A DNA stretch of 64,000 nt, from contig BCIV01000004.1 in the NCBI GenBank assembly GCA_001600055.1, positions 372,001-436,000 on the forward strand, read 5' to 3'. The DNA comes from Filobasidium wieringae (taxonomy: Eukaryota > Basidiomycota > Tremellomycetes > Filobasidiales > Filobasidiaceae). Position 1 is the stretch's first letter; each line of letters opens with the position of its first letter. The translations under genes were made by a program, and so were the position numbers. Under the pieces are notes generated by a model. That model was not told the DNA's origin and made no database searches. It worked only from the letters and a program-made list of their open reading frames with translations. Below, piece after piece: positions 60,143 to 64,000 of the stretch.

Positions 60143-61246
60143 TTTGAAAGAGTCTATAAGTTGCAAGAAGTTCCAGTCTAGCAAGGATCGCCTGGGTTGA
60201 AATCCAGTTTGGGTCTAGGTCAAGATGTTGACAGGGTTCGACTGCTAGGTGTGATGTTTCACAGAGAGAGGCGGCAAGGCTCACCTCTGCCATAGGGTCT
60301 ATGGTGCGGCCGAGTAATCCCGATCAGCGAGCGAATGACTGCTTATCAAAAATTGGCTTCAGGAAATGGCAACACGTCATTTGACATTTCGAATAAGTCA
60401 GGGTCATGAGTATGGTAACTGGTACTCCGGTGGGCGAACCTTGCTGGCTTTTTGGTCTCTTGAGTTATACAGAGTCTACAGCTAGGCAGCTAGGCAGGGA
60501 GCGCGCGAAGCGTATCCAGTATTCGAGCGAGTCGACGTGGACCCCAATCATCGAAGATATCCGCAGGACAATGCATGGAAAGGTACCTTGCGGAATAGGA
60601 CCAATGTAGAAGGTAATTGGGGGATTGACGAACGTTTGTTTGCAAAAGTTCCTTTGAAATTTGAAACCACTACGCAAAACATCAGCCTCATTGTTTGGGT
60701 GAGCGCTTCTATGCTTCTTATAAGCGTGCTTCTTGATCCAACTCTGCCGAAAGTAGCGATTCGACTTCTTTGTTATTTCTCCGTCCTTCTCCAATGAGAT
60801 ATATATAGCTGTACGCCCGTATTGACATCTGTTGCATCTGTGATCTCTGTGAAGAATCAGAAAACAGCATTTGGACGATAAATAGCGATAGACGGTAAAT
60901 CTCTGAAACCCGTCTGATGGCGGATGTAAAACCTGGAAAGCTCAGGATCTCAGTATTCCATTCCCGAGCCGCGAGCATCTCAGCTATCTACTAGCTTCAA
61001 GCGCTGCTCAAAGCTCTCAAAAAGCTTACAAATCACTCAAACTTCACTGGAACTCGCACATGTCTTCAACCCGATTTCAGCGAGACAACCGTACCGAGCC
61101 TTGCGCGACTTAGACGTATTCATACACTACTACTGCTTACTTTTCTGAACTGGTACGTCCATTCTTTGACTGTCGGGTCGATAATATGTCATCATGGAAT
61201 CCGTAGGAATCCGTAGCAGTAGTGATCTTTCTAGCAACTTGGCACA
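60143..61246. other. Intergenic IDH1 - F-box-like gene
   Basis: 1.1 kb between divergent genes. A 109-codon minus-strand ORF (60465-60794) with a basic N-terminal part is open but has no recognisable similarity; it could be a small lineage gene or chance. No tRNA or repeat found. Confidence 0.45.
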
Positions 61247-62576
61247 ATGGATTCTTCCCCTTCAAGCCAAGTATGGCTCAACGAATTGATCATGACGGAG
61301 ATCTTTACCGCTCTGCTGGACATCCCAAACGGAAAAGAAGAGCTGAAACGTTGCCTGACTTTGAGTCATTACGGCTTTCAGACTGTGTGTAAAGTCTTGC
61401 ACAGAGATCTGACGGACGCGAATCTGCAGAGGATGCGGGAACAGGGTTGTGGAATCGTCAGTCCGGCGGCAGTTGACGCATATAGCCATAGTGGACTGAT
61501 CGCGAAAATCACAGCGCCACTTCAATCTATATGCACAAAGCATCAAAACCGTTACAGTGGTCGTTCCTCGCGATAGCATCGATCTCAAGGCCATTAAATC
61601 GAATATCGAAAAGGCTCTTCATAGATTTCCCAACCTGAATATCCTCCATATCATGGACAGAACAAGACCGCTGCGCTACCGGGTTTTCGAAGTCGTCGTC
61701 CACCTAGATCAACGAAACTCCCAAGGACATATTGGACTGGACGTTCGGTATAGAGGGCCCGCATCGATTCGGTTCGACATTTTGTTCGCGCATAAGGAGA
61801 CAAGATTTCCGGGACTGTGGCTAAGATCTTTGTATTTTGAATGGATCGAATGGACAAACGCGCCCGCGAACGAGCTGCTTCCGAGTACAAACGACGCTTC
61901 CACTTTAGTGTTCTACCATAGCCTTGTTGAGCTGCATGTGCCCGGAATGATACTTTATCCTCGGCACCTTGCGGAGCTGAAAAACTTGCCTTCCCTACGC
62001 GAGCTTTCTTGTTGGTCTATCGCTGCAGACATGGACATGAAGGAGGCTAGTGCTGCGCTCAAAAATATCGAGCGACTGAAATACACAAGCAACAATCATT
62101 CGTGTAGGATTGACAAGATCGTCTCGAACGTTACATCTCTCAGGCATCTAGAGTTGAACCATCCGGATTACCCATTCATCCAGACCTCAATGGTGGAGGG
62201 ATGGAGGTCATCCCGTGAACGCGTGAATAATAACCTTGTCACACTCACCTTTGGAATCGCTCACCGCGATTGCCGCGCCATCAGCCCTGCATTCCTAGGT
62301 CTCTACCTCTCGAGGTACTTTTCGCGAGGTACCCTTCTGACGTTTAAACTCAAAGACGAGCCGACAGAAGAGCAGCAAAAAGAGCTCTTGACATGGACAC
62401 GCCATGTTCGAGAATTTTATGCTTACATACAGATGGGAAAATTATGCGCAACGCCACATAAGGGTTGGATACAGATGCCCCTCAACGTAAACGGAAATAT
62501 CGATGGACAGCTCGAAGGAGGGCCGACGATCACAACTGAGGACGACCCGCAAACCCCGCATGAGCAACCCGAATGA
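61247..62576 (+). CDS. F-box-like / leucine-rich hypothetical protein
   Basis: Not assigned firmly. Two exons: 61247-61456 and 61515-62576, joined by a 58-bp intron (GTCAGT...TCACAG, phase 0) that links QGCGI to RHFNLYAQSIKTVTVVV. The N-terminal helix pattern LNELIMTEIFTALLDIPNGK ... LKRCLTLSHYGFQTVCKVLHRDL resembles the F-box fold seen in many basidiomycete proteins, followed by leucine-rich segments (RFPNLNILHIMD, NLPSLRELSCWS, SNVTSLRHLELNHPDY) that look like degenerate LRRs. About 420 residues. If F-box, it would act as a substrate adaptor of an SCF ubiquitin ligase; inference only. Confidence 0.75.
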
Positions 62577-62835
62577 AGGACGTAGCAGTCATGGAAGTCA
62601 GACTGGGGTGGACGATACTGGAGACAACGTATCAGTAGTATATCAAGAATAGCCGACCGCTGCGAAACGCGGACATCAGCGTAATTTATACGCAGCAATA
62701 GCTACCGTACCTTTGTATACAAGTGTTGCCGTGATATCACTCCTATGCCCTACATGCCCTATGCTTTACATCAATCGACTCACAGCGTATTACTACATTA
62801 ACAAACGTCTCAAATCAAACAAAGCTTCTGTTGTC
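62577..62835. other. Intergenic F-box-like - membrane protein
   Basis: 259 bp; no gene seen. It should carry the promoter of the downstream gene. Confidence 0.4.
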
Positions 62836-63882
62836 ATGAAAATCTCGACCGCTTTCGTAGTGACTTCCGCTGGTAAAGCGCAATCTTCAAGTGTTGCATC
62901 GCTCGAGTACTCAAATCGATATTTGCTCCGCAGCAATTGCCACAGTTTCAGCGATCCCGATTAGGGTGATCTCCTTAGACTCTCTTGTCGGTTCTACGTT
63001 TGAGGATCACTCTGGACAAGATGATCACACTCGAGGGAAAGTTTGGGCTCCAGTCGGGATCGCAAGCACGCGCAAAGTCAAAGCGGATGACAACATGGAA
63101 GGCTGGATGGACCTGATCAATAAATACGCTCTCGGATACACCGAGTCCCGAACTAGCGAGGAAACAGGTATCGAGCGTCCTTATCGTCATTGGCACCATC
63201 AGATGTCAGAGGAAGAACACAAAGGTGACAGTCACCATAGGGTCGCTTTGCCTGCCTTGTCTTCTGGACGCAAGCCTACCATTGTCCACTCTCCAGCCGA
63301 AGGCATGTCTGACATGGACCTCAAGGATTTCTTGATCAAGGCCGGTCTCATCCAACCTAGTGAAGCCGGAGCTGTGACCATCAAAACTAGGCCCAACGCA
63401 TACCATGGTGGACCTGTTAGAGAAGTTGTTGGTGGGCCTGGGAGGATCCAAGCAAACGGGTACGGGTGGAGGATTAGGGATCGACGACCTGCTGGTCAAG
63501 CTCGTTGCTTCATTGGCCGGTAAATAGCAAACCCAGTCATTCACTTGTTAGGCGCTGATTATCGTGACCTGGTTATGGTAGACTCGTCCGTGCCATCTCC
63601 GCTTTCAAACCCCACGAACTCTTCTTCTTCTCTTTCACTTTCGGAATGGGTCTGGCGTCGCTGTTTAGGATCATCTTCATGATCTTCATTCTCATCAAGC
63701 GTTCTCACCAGTACGTCAACGAGGTCCCTGCTTCGAACGAGGATGCAGGGTATCCTGGAGCGGAATACAGGAACAGGAGGGAGGAAGAAAGGGAAGAACT
63801 GCTTCCCGCTTATGAGCAAGTCATCAGTGAGAAGACCCAAGTTCAGAGCGCTCCGGCTGAGTCTGAGAGCCACCAGGCCTAA
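62836..63882 (+). CDS. Uncharacterised signal-peptide/single-pass membrane protein
   Basis: No known family recognised. Exon 1 62836-62872, intron 62873-62933, exon 2 to 63519, intron 63520-63581, exon 3 to the stop at 63880-63882. Spliced N terminus MKISTAFVVTSAAIATVSAIP is a good signal peptide. The ectodomain (about 190 residues) is hydrophilic, His/Gly/Pro-rich, with YRHWHHQMSEEEHKG and GMSDMDLKDFLIKAGLI. A hydrophobic span FFSFTFGMGLASLFRIIFMI acts as one membrane segment, then a charged tail with a dileucine-type EREELL and YEQV (YxxPhi) motif, both of sorting-signal form. Topology predicted type I. Role unknown. Confidence 0.78.
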
Positions 63883-64000
63883 ACCCAGCCATATTTGGTC
63901 GTCCTTGACTGTTGGCGAAGATCGATCGACGGTTGAAACCTGCATGTTGTTCCCCTTGACTCGTTTGGTATTTCCTCACTCCACATACATACCTGTTTCT
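63883..64000. other. Right window edge, 3' flank
   Basis: 118 bp downstream of the membrane-protein stop; no feature seen. Confidence 0.4.

Noticed and set aside
61247..61600. Frameshift/pseudogene between the two reading frames of the F-box-like gene
   Set aside because: A 58-bp intron with GTCAGT donor and TCACAG acceptor restores a single frame, so no damage needs to be assumed.

Overview
This is nuclear DNA of a basidiomycete yeast or filamentous relative, most likely a tremellomycete (Cryptococcus/Kwoniella-like). That placement is an inference from gene density, many short introns (about 50-70 bp, GTRNGT donors, CTNAC branch points), pyrimidine-rich leaders and housekeeping gene content; there is no rRNA or other direct taxonomic marker. 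I see no transposon, virus, CRISPR or secondary-metabolite cluster. About 25 protein genes and one tRNA gene are supported. Nearly all the protein genes are split by introns, so spans given are start codon to stop codon including introns.

Layout. 0.1-3.0 kb (+): an EI24-type ER membrane protein reading in frame into the GPI-transamidase subunit PIG-T/Gpi16. 3.2-7.7 kb: divergent GTR2 (RagC GTPase, -) and CHS5 (exomer, +), 75 bp apart. 8.3-11.6 kb (+): KHA1-type K+/H+ antiporter. 12.0 kb (-): intron-containing tRNA-Ile(AAT). 13.1-18.7 kb (+): a large disordered protein of unknown function. 19.1-22.8 kb: a flavin-binding oxidase-like protein (+), CRIPT (-), DPH5 (+), CMC4 (-). 23.9-27.6 kb (+): FHA-domain checkpoint kinase (Chk2/Rad53/Cds1). 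27.6-30.4 kb: long non-coding stretch with heptamer repeats. 30.4-34.0 kb (+): bHLH transcription factor. 34.4-36.9 kb (+): TMEM135-like membrane protein. 37.0-44.6 kb (-): DPH1, a DUF2433 phosphoesterase-like/RRM protein, and PDB1. 45.0-48.1 kb (+): unknown Ser/Thr-rich protein. 48.3-58.1 kb: VMA11 (-), CTNNBL1 (+), cyanase (-), MED17 (-), CGI121 (+), PET191 (-). 58.5-60.1 kb (-): IDH1. 61.2-63.9 kb (+): an F-box-like protein and an uncharacterised signal-peptide/single-pass membrane protein.

The genes do not form one pathway, but themes recur. Two diphthamide genes (DPH5, DPH1) sit about 15 kb apart. Mitochondrial function is represented by PDB1, IDH1, CMC4 and PET191. Vacuolar/Golgi and nutrient functions include GTR2, VMA11, KHA1, CHS5 and cyanase.

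The observations I would look at first are: the EI24/PIG-T continuous frame with a splice-dependent stop; three GC-AG introns in three neighbouring small genes (19.2, 20.6, 22.7 kb), each required to restore the expected protein; a 15-nt microexon in the checkpoint-kinase activation loop and a short-loop G-quadruplex motif in another of its introns; three unrelated heptanucleotide tandem arrays between 25.0 and 29.3 kb; and the DUF2433-RRM fusion. No clearly novel defence or mobile system was found.
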